Of a stretch of 64,000 nucleotides of DNA, positions 29,624 through 37,333 are shown one piece after another. Within the stretch, counting starts at the first letter, position 1; each line of letters begins with the position of its first letter. The stretch covers positions 1-64,000 of the forward strand of contig CAVQUX010000011.1 in assembly GCA_963716925.1 (NCBI GenBank), read 5' to 3'. The DNA is from DAISKN01 sp963716925. Lineage in GTDB: Bacteria > Acidobacteriota > Vicinamibacteria > Marinacidobacterales > SMYC01. The translations under genes were made by a program, and so were the position numbers. The notes below the pieces were generated by a model. The model did no database searches, was not told the DNA's origin, and saw only the letters and a list, made by a program, of their open reading frames with translations.

Positions 29624-29642
29624 TCCCAAGCTGAGCTTGGGA
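29624..29642. repeat. Short palindrome
   Basis: TCCCAAGC-tga-GCTTGGGA between the methyltransferase and HAD genes. Confidence 0.55.
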
Positions 29643-29666
29643 ACCGGTTTTGGACCGGAGACACGG

Positions 29667-30279
29667 TTGTTCAAGGTGATCATCTACGACTGCGACGGGG
29701 TCCTCATCGATTCCCGGGACTCCAACCAGGCCTTCTACAACCACATCCTGGCCCGCTTCGGGCTGGGGCCCCTGACCGAGGCGCAGCTGGAGGTGGTGCA
29801 CGTCAGCACCGCCCAGGGGGCCATCGATTTTCTCTTCCAGGGCCACCCCGGCCGGGATGAGGCCCAGGCTTATCAGACAGACCATCAACAACGCCCCGTT
29901 TCTGCCCCTGATCCGCCTGGAGCCCCACATCCGGGAGGTGCTCATCCGGCTGCGGTCCCGCTACCTGACCGCCATCGCCACCAACCGGGGCAAAAGCCTG
30001 CCCCTGGTGCTCCGGAACCTGGGCCTGGACGACCTCTTCGATCTGACGGTCTCGGCCTATGAGGTCACCCGGCCCAAACCGCACCCGGAGTGCCTGGAAA
30101 AGATTCTCACTCATTTCCGGCTGGAGCCGGAGGCGGCCCTGTACATCGGGGACGCCGCGCTGGACCAGGAGGTGGCCGAGGCCGCCGGGGTGCCCTTCGC
30201 GGCCTACAAAAACCCCGGGCTGACCGCCCGTTACCACCTCCAGTCCCATCTGGATCTGCTGGCGGTCCTCAAACTTTAG
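29667..30279 (+). CDS. HAD-family phosphatase (one frameshift)
   Basis: TTG 29667 or nearby. KVIIYDCDGVLIDSRDSNQAFYNHIL holds motif I (DxDGV, both Asp). AIATNRGKSLPLVLRNLGLDDLFD holds motif II, RPKPHPECLEKIL motif III Lys, and ALYIGDAALDQEVAEAAGVPFAAYKN motif IV. This is the phosphoglycolate-phosphatase-like subfamily. An indel near 29868 changes the frame. Substrate unknown. Confidence 0.82.
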
Positions 30280-30427
30280 CGGTTTCCCTCCATCCATTTT
30301 TGCAATCCCATAATTTTACCGGCCGCGATTTTTTTTGCTCCCTCAACCTCAAAAGCCTTAACATTTTCCTCCGGCGGCGTTCTAAATACTCAAACGGACC
30401 AATCAAGTCCTTGGGGAGGGAAGAGTC

Positions 30428-30806
30428 GTGAAGACCAAGACAAAGCTTTTGGGGCCTGCGCCTGAGAAAGCAGTGGATAATGTTAGGTTTGCTGGGCTTA
30501 AGTTTTCTGACGGGCTGCGCCACACCCAGTCAAAACCCCAGTCTTTACACGGGCGCGGGTCTGGGTGGGCTCTTGGGGGCCGGCCTGGGGGCCGCCATCA
30601 ATCACAACAATCCCTGGAGGGGTGCAGCTATCGGCGGGTTGCTCGGAGCTGGCGGGGGTGGCGTGGCCGGAGCACTCTACGGGCAGTCGCAAACCCCCTA
30701 TCAGCCGCAGCAACAGCAGGGGTATTATCAGCAGCCCCAGCAGGGTCCTTATCAGCAGCAGCAGGGTACTTATCAGCAGCCCTATTACGAGCAGCCGCCC
30801 GGCTAA
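30428..30806 (+). CDS. Glycine-zipper lipoprotein with Gln/Tyr-rich tail (one frameshift)
   Basis: GTG 30428 preceded by GGGAGGGAAG. After an indel near 30470: MLGLLGLSFLTGC (lipobox), then GAGLGGLLGAGLGAAINHN and GAAIGGLLGAGGGGVAGALYG, a glycine-zipper helix pair as in outer-membrane SlyB-like proteins. Pro/Gln/Tyr repeats (QQGYYQQPQQGPYQQQQG) follow. Probably outer-membrane anchored; function unknown. Confidence 0.75.
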
Positions 30807-30858
30807 CCAGCCGGCCGGAGGCAAACCGGATGCCGCTTGCTGAGCGGTTGCAAAGATG

Positions 30859-30892
30859 AGCCCTGGTGAGTGATCCCACCGGGGCTTTTTTT
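30859..30892 (+). terminator. Intrinsic terminator
   Basis: AGCCCTGGTG pairs with CACCGGGGCT (one wobble), followed by seven T. Confidence 0.88.
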
Positions 30893-30934
30893 ATGGGGAA
30901 GAGTTAACCTAAAACGTATAGCCCGAAAGTACCC

Positions 30935-31556
30935 CTAAGGCTTCCTGACCAGCAGGGTGGCGATGTCCACTTCATGCTGGGCGATGGTACGCATACGATC
31001 CAGAAGAGCCAGGAAGATGGGGGCCGCCTGGGCAAGCAGAGACCTTCAATCATGCGCTCTTCATGCTCAGTGGCAAAGGAAACGCAAGCTTGTCCCAACT
31101 TGCGGCCTTCCTCCAGGACATATTTCTTCAGTAACTCATTATCGGTTTTGATGATATCCATTATCGAGCGGATCATGCCGGAGTGCTGGTCAAAAAGAAA
31201 GTTGGCCTGGGTCACGGCCTTCTCAGAGAAGAGGACCCCGCCACGAATTTTTCGCTCGATGGGGTCGGAACACTGGCCGATGTTGTCGCATATGATCTTC
31301 AAGTGGTCCAGGATACTTTGGACTCGATTTAAAACCAGCCTTTCGTCTTCTGATTTTCGGGTGATTAACGATTTTACTTGCCCAGCCACGTCATGAATGG
31401 CTTGCGCCAAAATGTTCCGAGGGAGTGCAGTTCCCCCAGACTGGCGTGACTATGGCGATTGAAGGCATCCCGAGCTGCTCCCATCATGGTCAGCTGCTTG
31501 TCAATAATGGGGCTCAGCACCGCAACCTGCTCTTCGGTAAACCGATCTACCACCAT
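30935..31556 (-). CDS. PhoU-like helical protein (frameshifted)
   Basis: ATG 31556 after GAGGAGG. MVVDRFTEEQVAVLSPIIDKQLTMMGAARDAFNRH, then VKSLITRKSEDERLVLNRVQSILDHLKIICDNI, IRGGVLFSEKAVTQANFLFDQHSGMIRSIMDIIKTDN and HEERMIEGLCLP. The all-helical pattern with spaced acidic residues resembles PhoU-type regulators of phosphate transport. Indels near 31385 and 31040; the likely end is LLVRKP at 30935. The resemblance is by pattern only. Confidence 0.45.
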
Positions 31557-31774
31557 GATGAGCCTCCTCAGAATTTATTTTTTGACAATTAAAATAATCA
31601 TCCTTACCGCAAAATCCACCCTGCGGAGCGGTTAGCACTGCATGATTATAGGGAAGATGGGACATGGCCGGGCAACGACAGAGGGGCGCATCCCAGTAGA
31701 ATGGATTCCCGGGCCGCGTGCCTCGGCGCTGTTTAAGAAGGTCTTCGATCCACCCAGATAGGGCTAAGGCCGGC

Positions 31775-32480
31775 TCACTGCCGGCCTTCCGCCTCCGCCA
31801 CGCGCCGCTTCACACTGATGACGCTGTCCGGGTTGAGGGAAATGGAATCGATGCCGCAGTCCACCAGAAACTCGGCGAAATCGGGGTAATCGCTGGGGGC
31901 CTGGCCGCAGATGCCCACCTTGCGGCCGGCCTGATGGGCGCTGGTGATCAGGCTCCGGATCATCCGGGTCACCGCCTCGTCCCGCTCATCGAAGAGCTCG
32001 GAGAGTTCGGAGGAATCCCGGTCCACCCCCAGCACCAGTTGGGTCAGGTCGTTGCTGCCGATGGAAAAGCCGTCGAAGCGCTCGGCAAACTTTTCCGCCA
32101 GGATGACGTTGGACGGGATCTCGGCCATGACGTAGACTTCCAGCCCGGCCTCGCCCCGTTTCAGGCCGTTGTCGCCTAAGACCTGGAGGACCCGGTCCGC
32201 CTCCTTCAGGGTGCGGCAGAAGGGAATCATGACGATGACGTTGGCCAGGCCCATCTCCTCCCGGACCCTTTTCATGGCCCGACACTCCAGGGCGAACCCT
32301 TCCCGGTAGCGGTCGCTGTAATACCGGGACGCCCCCCGAAAACCCAGCATGGGGTTGTTCTCCTGGAACTCGAACTGCTCGCCGCCGATGAGGTTGGCGT
32401 ATTCGTTGGTTTTGAAATCACTCATGCGGACGATCACCGGCTCGGGATACTGGGAGGCGGCGATCTTGGCGATCCCCCGG
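31775..32480 (-). CDS. ppsA: Phosphoenolpyruvate synthase, C-terminal part (truncated at the junction)
   Basis: About 235 residues of the PEP-utilising TIM-barrel domain: IAKIAASQYPEPVIVRMSDFKTNEYANLIGG, ENNPMLGFRGASRYY, VMIPFCRTLKEADRVLQVL and GSNDLTQLVLGVDRDS. CGQAPSDYPDFAEFLVDCGIDSISLNPDSV contains the catalytic Cys. The N-terminal two-thirds is missing because sequence homology stops near 32,480, where plus-strand flavocytochrome coding begins. A hairpin AAGGCCGGC/GCCGGCCTT (31766-31788) overlaps the stop codon. Confidence 0.9.
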
Positions 32481-32490
32481 CGACCGGGGG
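32474..32490. other. Chimeric junction palindrome
   Basis: CCCCCGG-cga-CCGGGGG. To its left, minus-strand ppsA is intact and typical. To its right, plus-strand flavocytochrome begins mid-domain (ATGGFQSNLDM from 32480). Gene error rate also changes here. I take it as the join between two genomes. Confidence 0.8.
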
Positions 32491-33610
32491 GTTCCAGAGC
32501 AACCTTGATATGGTGCGATCGTACTGGCCGAAGGACGTGCGCTTTCCCGAGAGACTCCTCGCCGGCTCGGGCCTCAACTCCCTCGGATTCGGTCACCGCG
32601 TCGCCGAGAAGTCCGGCGCGGTGTTGTACCAGATGGACCATCAGTGGAACTACGCCACCGGCCTTCCCGATCCGCGCTATCCCGAAGGCAAGCGAGGTCT
32701 GAACGCGTCGAACGACTCCGCCATCTGGGTCAACGCCTCCGGGAAGCGCTTCGTCAACGAGCAAAGCAGCAACAAGGAGCAGTTTGCCGCCCTCGTCGCC
32801 CAGGAAGGCTCGCGCTACTGGGCGATCTTCGACGAAAAGGCGAAGCGGCGGTTCGCGATTACCGGCTCCGACTGGGCGGATTTCCGCGTCATCGAGGAGA
32901 AGATCTTCGGCAACTCCGACCTGGTGAAGTCCGCTTCGACGCTCGACGCTCTGGCCCAGGCGGCCGGCCTTCCGAAGGACGCGCTCGCGAGCACGGTGGC
33001 GCGTTACAACGGGATGGTCCAGGAGGGCGTGGACAAGGACTTCGGCCGCGGGCGGCTCGAAGGGGAGATCGCGACGCCGCCTTTCTACGCCGTGACGTTC
33101 TACCCGCTCGCGCGGAAGAGCATGGGCGGCATCCGGATCGATACCGACTCCCGCGTCCTCGACAAGGACAGCAAGCCCATCGCCGGCTTCCTCGGCGCCG
33201 GAGAGGTCACGGGATTCGGGGGTATCAACGGGAAAGCGGGGCTCGAGGGGACGTTCCTCGGACCTTCGATCGTAACGGGACGGGTCGCGGGACGAACGAT
33301 CCTGAAGGAGATCGCGAAGTCGAGATCTCTCGTCGAAATTCCCGAATCGAGCCCACCCCCGCCCTCCGCCGCGGGTGAGAAGTTCGAGAACGAAACCTGC
33401 GAGACGTGCCACGATCTCCCGAATTTGATCGCGACGTCGCGGGCCGGGTACTCCCATTTCGAGAAGGTGCACCGCGTCGTGATGGAGAAGACCTTCGCCT
33501 GCCGCACCTGTCACGAGGAGATGTTTCCCATCGATCTGGACCGGCACCGGATCGACGCCCTGCAGCAGATCGACACCTGCAAGAACTGCCACGTGGCCAC
33601 CGAGCGCTGA
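32480..33610 (+). CDS. FAD-binding flavocytochrome c, C-terminal part (truncated at the junction)
   Basis: Fumarate-reductase/KstD-like flavoprotein fragment of about 376 residues. ATGGFQSNLDM and HRVAEKSGAVLYQMDHQW open it, then IWVNASGKRFVNEQ, YPLARKSMGGIRID and AGEVTGFGGINGKAGLEGTFLGPSIVTGRVAG (FAD-closing region). The C-terminal 90 residues carry three heme c motifs, CETCH, CRTCH and CKNCH. Flavocytochrome c enzymes commonly have the cytochrome at the N-terminus; here it is C-terminal. Electron acceptor reduction in the periplasm is likely; the substrate is unknown. The N-terminal FAD ADP-binding part is lost at the junction. Confidence 0.88.
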   Translation, partial: ATGGFQSNLDMVRSYWPKDVRFPERLLAGSGLNSLGFGHRVAEKSGAVLYQMDHQWNYATGLPDPRYPEGKRGLNASNDSAIWVNASGKRFVNEQSSNKEQFAALVAQEGSRYWAIFDEKAKRRFAITGSDWADFRVIEEKIFGNSDLVKSASTLDALAQAAGLPKDALASTVARYNGMVQEGVDKDFGRGRLEGEIATPPFYAVTFYPLARKSMGGIRIDTDSRVLDKDSKPIAGFLGAGEVTGFGGINGKAGLEGTFLGPSIVTGRVAGRTILKEIAKSRSLVEIPESSPPPPSAAGEKFENETCETCHDLPNLIATSRAGYSHFEKVHRVVMEKTFACRTCHEEMFPIDLDRHRIDALQQIDTCKNCHVATER

Positions 33611-33639
33611 CCTGCCCCGGCCGCGTGGTAAAATAGACT

Positions 33640-33882
33640 GTGTTCTCCCACGATCCATCGACAGAAGAGCGACGAGCCCGGCGTCGAAGCGCTGCGACTC
33701 GCGTGCTGCGCGGAGAAGAGACGAAGCGGATTCACGACGAGGATCTGGCGTCCATGTCCCCTGCGGAGCGAATGGCCATGGTCTGGCAGTTGACGCTCGA
33801 GTGTCTCGCCTGGACGGGTGGGGATGCAGACCAACCGCGACTTCAGAGATCTGTTTGCCGAATCGAACGCCGCCGGCGCTGA
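33640..33882 (+). CDS. Small protein preceding a nucleotidyltransferase (possible antitoxin)
   Basis: GTG 33640, 80 residues. LASMSPAERMAMVWQLTLECLAW followed by PRLQRSVCRIERRRR. This pattern (SPAERxxMVWxLTL, then a basic R-L-x-R tail) commonly precedes DUF6036-type nucleotidyltransferases. It overlaps the next gene by 59 bases in another frame, which suggests translational coupling. TAAAAT at 33629 or so may be its -10 box. Confidence 0.6.
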   Translation: MFSHDPSTEERRARRRSAATRVLRGEETKRIHDEDLASMSPAERMAMVWQLTLECLAWTGGDADQPRLQRSVCRIERRRR

Positions 33883-34279
33883 GTACCTCGTCGTCGGAGC
33901 TCATGCTCTGGCGGCGCACGGTCACGTGCGCGCGACCAAGGACCTCAATGTCTGGATTCGGGCCAGCCCGGAGAACGCCGCACGCGTCTATCGCGCCCTC
34001 GGCTCATTTGGAGCTCCGCTTCAGGGCCTCTCGGTCGAAGATCTCGCTGGTCCGGATTTGATATTTCAGATCGGCATCCCACCCATCCGCATCGACGTCA
34101 TTACCTCAATCGATGGTGTCGACTTCGAAGCGGCCTGGCCGGAACGAATATCGTCGGAGTACGCCGATCAACGCGTTCCTGTTCTCTCCCGCCGACACCT
34201 GATCGAGAACAAGAAGGCGTCGGGTCGGCTGCAGGATCTCGCCGACGTCGAGTTCCTCGAGAAGGGTGAGTGGGGCTAG
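33824..34279 (+). CDS. DUF6036/AbiEii-like nucleotidyltransferase
   Basis: Intact, 151 residues from ATG 33824. FRDLFAESNAAGAEYLVVGAHALAAHGHVRATKDLNVWI is a minimal nucleotidyltransferase core: G-[AG]-x-A-L, then the acidic site, here KDLNVW where many relatives have GDLDIW. IRIDVITSIDGVDFEAAW and RRHLIENKKASGRLQDLADVEFLE end it. The missing second Asp (DLN instead of DLD) may weaken catalysis. Probably the toxin-like half of a two-gene module with the preceding small gene. Confidence 0.72.
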   Translation: MQTNRDFRDLFAESNAAGAEYLVVGAHALAAHGHVRATKDLNVWIRASPENAARVYRALGSFGAPLQGLSVEDLAGPDLIFQIGIPPIRIDVITSIDGVDFEAAWPERISSEYADQRVPVLSRRHLIENKKASGRLQDLADVEFLEKGEWG

Positions 34280-34294
34280 ATTCCCAGGCGCACG

Positions 34295-34894
34295 TCAAGC
34301 CCGCTTTCGCATCACCCAGGTCGTCATCGAGCGCTGGTTCTGGACGACGGTCGTCTTCAGTGGGTCGACGAGCTCACCGCCGAGCCTGGCTCCCGCTTGC
34401 GCGAGGAGCGCTTCGTCGACGAGATAGCGCGTGGATCCGTCCGGGAGCTTGAAGCGGCGGCCTTCGATGCGTTTGACCTGATTCTCGATTCCAATGGTCG
34501 AGGCGAGGCGGCAGAAGAAGATCCCTCCCGGCTTCAGAGGACGCCACGAACCGAGGAGCATCGCCTGGAACTCTTCATCGTCGCGGGCGAAGTGGAGCAC
34601 GGCGCTGCTGATGACGAAGTCGAAGGAGGACTCGTCGAACGTGGTGGCTTCGAGAGGCTCGACGCGGAAGTTCGTCGCGGGAAGGTGCGGCGCGAGCTCG
34701 CGGACGGCGGCGATGGCGGCCGGATCCACGTCGACCCCGAAGACTTCGATGCCCTCTCGAAGCAGATAGACGAGGTTGCGCCCCGAGCCGCAACCGGCGT
34801 CGAGCACCCGGCTTCCGTGCGGGATCCTCCCTTTGAGCAGCTGGTCGAAGAGGTAGATGTCGATCGGGCCGAACTGCGCCTCGAGATCCGGCAT
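34295..34894 (-). CDS. Class I SAM-dependent methyltransferase
   Basis: Intact, 199 residues. RVLDAGCGSGRNLVYLLREGIEVFGVDVDPAAI (motifs I and II), FDFVISSAVLHFARDDEEFQAML and LKPGGIFFCRLAST. The tellurite-resistance TehB/UbiE-like shape suggests a small-molecule target. It starts directly after the CPXCG gene stop, with no gap, so the two are co-transcribed. Confidence 0.82.
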   Translation of the reverse strand: MPDLEAQFGPIDIYLFDQLLKGRIPHGSRVLDAGCGSGRNLVYLLREGIEVFGVDVDPAAIAAVRELAPHLPATNFRVEPLEATTFDESSFDFVISSAVLHFARDDEEFQAMLLGSWRPLKPGGIFFCRLASTIGIENQVKRIEGRRFKLPDGSTRYLVDEALLAQAGARLGGELVDPLKTTVVQNQRSMTTWVMRKRA

Positions 34895-35077
34895 CTAGTT
34901 CGCCAGTCGGTAATCGAACCGCGCCACCGCGCCGTCCTCGGTCTCGACGTCGAACTCGATGGGCTCGCAGCAGTTCTGGCAGTCCTCGACGAAGCGCTGC
35001 CTCCCGCGGGTCAAGCTCACCGTGACCGCGGAGTGCTCGAGGCAGGAGGGACAGCAGAAGGTGACGACTTCTTCCAT
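34895..35077 (-). CDS. CPXCG-motif cysteine-rich protein
   Basis: 60 residues: FCCPSCLEHSAVTVSLTRGRQRFVEDCQNCCEPIEFDVE. Two Cys pairs (CPSC, CQNCC) probably bind zinc. The family is widespread and uncharacterised. First gene of a two-gene operon with the methyltransferase. Confidence 0.82.
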   Translation of the reverse strand: MEEVVTFCCPSCLEHSAVTVSLTRGRQRFVEDCQNCCEPIEFDVETEDGAVARFDYRLAN

Positions 35078-35120
35078 TCTTTGGGGCGCCGCGGAAATGA
35101 TAGCCCGATTCGTAGGCGAA

Positions 35121-35146
35121 AGCGGTAGTGGCGTCCCCAACGGGAG
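35121..35146 (-). other. tRNA 3'-end relic (copy 1)
   Basis: gtggcgtccccaacgggagtc. Its complement resembles a T-stem/acceptor end (TTGGGGACGCCAC), but the T-loop TTCGA is not preserved. A near-identical copy lies at 37147. No full tRNA folds here. Confidence 0.4.
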
Positions 35147-35294
35147 TCGCATAGTTGTCCGCGCTGATCTTCCGTGGGCGGGTGGAGGCGTAAGCTTTTG
35201 AAGCCGGATAATCCCGGTCGCAGCCGGTCGAAGCCGCTCGAATAACTCTCCGCCCAACCACTTCTCCAGGGCGGGTTATGATCCGCCGGTTCAC

Positions 35295-36206
35295 ATGACT
35301 CTTGCAATCGAAACCAACGGCCTTTCGAAATCCTACGGCCCAGTCCACGCCGTCGAGTCGGTCGATCTACGTGTCGAGCGCGGCGAGATCTACGGCTTCG
35401 TCGGGCTGAACGGCGCGGGCAAGACCACGACCATCCGGAGCCTGCTCGGCATGGTCCGCCCGGACGCGGGCTCCGTCCAGGTGCTGGGACAGGCGGTGGG
35501 TCCGCACGGACGCGGACCGTGGCGGCAAGTCGGGCATCTGGTCGAAGCGCCGGGTGCGTATCCCGAACTGACCGTCCGTGAGAACCTCGAGATCGCACGA
35601 CGCCTGCACCACATGCCGGACGCCGGCGCGGTCGCGCGCATCATCGAACGGCTTGGTCTGGCGTCTTACGCGGACCGGAAGGCGGGGACGCTTTCGACAG
35701 GCAACCTCCAGCGACTCGCCCTGGCGCGCGCTCTGCTGCACGAGCCCGCGCTGCTCATCCTGGACGAGCCGGCCAACGGGCTTGACCCCGCGGGTGTGGT
35801 AGAGGTCCGCGAGCTGCTGGAGGAGCTTGTGCGCCGACAAGGCGTGACCGTTTTCATGTCCAGCCATATCCTGACCGAAGTCGACCGGCTCGCCACGCGC
35901 GTCGGCGTCATCCACCACGGACGGCTGGTCGAAGAGCTCGAGGCGGATGAGCTCGACCGTCTGCGCGCCCGCCGGCTCGAGGTGCGGGCGCGGGACCTGG
36001 ACGCGGCGAGGCGCGCACTCGCGGCCGCCGGCCTCAACGTCACGACCGGTGATGGCACACTCCTCCTGACGGAGGCGCGGGCCGTCGACGCCCCGGACGA
36101 GATCGCGCGCCTCCTCGTGGATGCGGGCGCGCCCCCCACGCGGCTGGCCGTGGAGGAGGAAAATCTTGAAGAGTATTTCCTGCGCCTGACGGAGCAAGGC
36201 GCATGA
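35295..36206 (+). CDS. ABC transporter ATP-binding protein
   Basis: Intact, 303 residues. Walker A GLNGAGKTTT, signature LSTGNLQRLALARAL, Walker B LLILDEPANGLDP, H-loop SSHI. The C-terminal extension (about 90 residues with RRLEVRARDLDAARRALAAAGLNV) matches BcrA/Nod-type drug or lipid exporters. Its TGA overlaps the permease ATG. Confidence 0.9.
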   Translation: MTLAIETNGLSKSYGPVHAVESVDLRVERGEIYGFVGLNGAGKTTTIRSLLGMVRPDAGSVQVLGQAVGPHGRGPWRQVGHLVEAPGAYPELTVRENLEIARRLHHMPDAGAVARIIERLGLASYADRKAGTLSTGNLQRLALARALLHEPALLILDEPANGLDPAGVVEVRELLEELVRRQGVTVFMSSHILTEVDRLATRVGVIHHGRLVEELEADELDRLRARRLEVRARDLDAARRALAAAGLNVTTGDGTLLLTEARAVDAPDEIARLLVDAGAPPTRLAVEEENLEEYFLRLTEQGA

Positions 36207-36991
36207 ATGGCCTGCTCCCAGCCTTCTGGGCCGAGGCGCTCAAAGCGCGCCGCTCGCCCGCGATCTGGCTGACGGCCGCCGGTCTCATGATGCTGCCTCT
36301 CGTCGGCGGATTGATGATGATCATCCTGAAGGACCCGGTCCGGGCCCGGGAGATGGGGTTGATCAGCGCGAAAGCGCAGCTCGCAGCCGGCGTCGCAGAC
36401 TGGCCGACGTTCTTCGACCTACTGACGCAGGGAATCGCCATCGGCGGCGCGATCGTGTTCGCGATGCTCACGGCCTGGGTATTTGGGCGGGAATTCTCGG
36501 ATCGCACCGCCAAAGACCTGCTGGCCCTGCCCACGTCGCGCGAGGCGATCGTATCCGCCAAATTCATCCTGATCGCGTGGTGGGTGCTGGGGCTGGCGCT
36601 GCTGGTCTTCGCGGCCGGCCTCGCCATGGGCAGCGCAGTCGTCATCCCCGGCTGGTCCGCGGACCTGACATGGCGTTCCTTTTGGGCGTTCCTCGCCGTC
36701 GTGCTGCTCGATTTCATGCTCCTGCCGTTCGTGGCGCTTTTTGCCAGCATGGGGCGCGGTTATCTGGCGGCGCTCGGCTGGACCTTCTTGTCGGTGTTCC
36801 TGGCCCAGATCGCGGCGATCCTGGGCTGGGGGGATTGGTTTCCGTGGTCCGTGCCTGCACTCTTCAGCGGTATGGCCGGCCCGCGCGCTGGGGATCTGGG
36901 CCTGCACAGTTACGTAGCCATCACGCTGGCCTTCGTCGCCGGACTGGTTGCAACGTTCTTCTGGTGGCGGCGCGCCGACCACACCCGGTAG
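36203..36991 (+). CDS. ABC-2-type transporter permease
   Basis: Intact, 262 residues, with about six hydrophobic helices (IWLTAAGLMMLPLVGGLMMII; ILIAWWVLGLALLVFAAGLAMG; AFLAVVLLDFMLLPFVALFAS; ALGWTFLSVFLAQIAAILGW; LAFVAGLVATFFWW). VFGREFSDRTAKDLLALPTSR is typical of bacitracin/lantibiotic-type exporters. Coupled by ATGA overlap to the ATPase. Confidence 0.88.
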   Translation: MNGLLPAFWAEALKARRSPAIWLTAAGLMMLPLVGGLMMIILKDPVRAREMGLISAKAQLAAGVADWPTFFDLLTQGIAIGGAIVFAMLTAWVFGREFSDRTAKDLLALPTSREAIVSAKFILIAWWVLGLALLVFAAGLAMGSAVVIPGWSADLTWRSFWAFLAVVLLDFMLLPFVALFASMGRGYLAALGWTFLSVFLAQIAAILGWGDWFPWSVPALFSGMAGPRAGDLGLHSYVAITLAFVAGLVATFFWWRRADHTR

Positions 36992-37146
36992 AAGCGTCGT
37001 ACTGTGGAGTCTCGTCGGCCCCTCTCGAGTTCGACGATTCAGAGCAGCCCGCGCGAGTTCCGCACGGCGATCCCCACGATGTGATCCCGTGAACGGCCGA
37101 GGTGAAGCCCTCGGGAATGCTGGAAGGGCTCCCAAGATCCAGAAAA

Positions 37147-37180
37147 AGTGGCGTCCCCAATGGGACTCGAACCCGTGTTC
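37147..37180 (-). other. tRNA 3'-end relic (copy 2)
   Basis: The complement reads CACGGGTTCGAGTCCC then ATTGGGGACGCCA, a good T-arm plus acceptor and CCA. A matching 5' half with D-arm is not found within 100 bases. A hairpin ACCCT-gtg-AGGGT follows at 37208-37220. It occupies the 36992-37333 spacer, which holds nothing else I can support. Confidence 0.5.
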
Positions 37181-37333
37181 GTGCGGGGCGTGCTCTGCAT
37201 GTCTGACCCTGTGAGGGTACCGAACTCTTCTCGACGAGAAGCCGGCGGTACGAGTTCTTGTGGGAAGAAACGTTACTCGGTCCGGACCGAGTTCAAGACT
37301 TGGAGGGGACGCGGCGCGATAGGATGCGTGGCG

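Noticed and set aside
1..32480. Widespread programmed frameshifting
   Set aside because: The breaks occur in nearly every gene, at ordinary homopolymers, in both directions and without slippery-site context. Sequencing error is simpler.
31775..33925. A 716-residue minus-strand open frame seeming to fuse a novel N-terminus to PEP synthase
   Set aside because: Only the last 235 or so residues match PEP synthase. The rest is the GC-rich antisense of the flavocytochrome and the following genes, created by the chimeric join.
37147..37316. A full tRNA with a long variable arm or intron, using GTCCCCT near 37312 as the 5' acceptor half
   Set aside because: The acceptor pairing has a mismatch, no D-arm is found, and the anticodon stem does not fold properly; only the 3' end is convincing.
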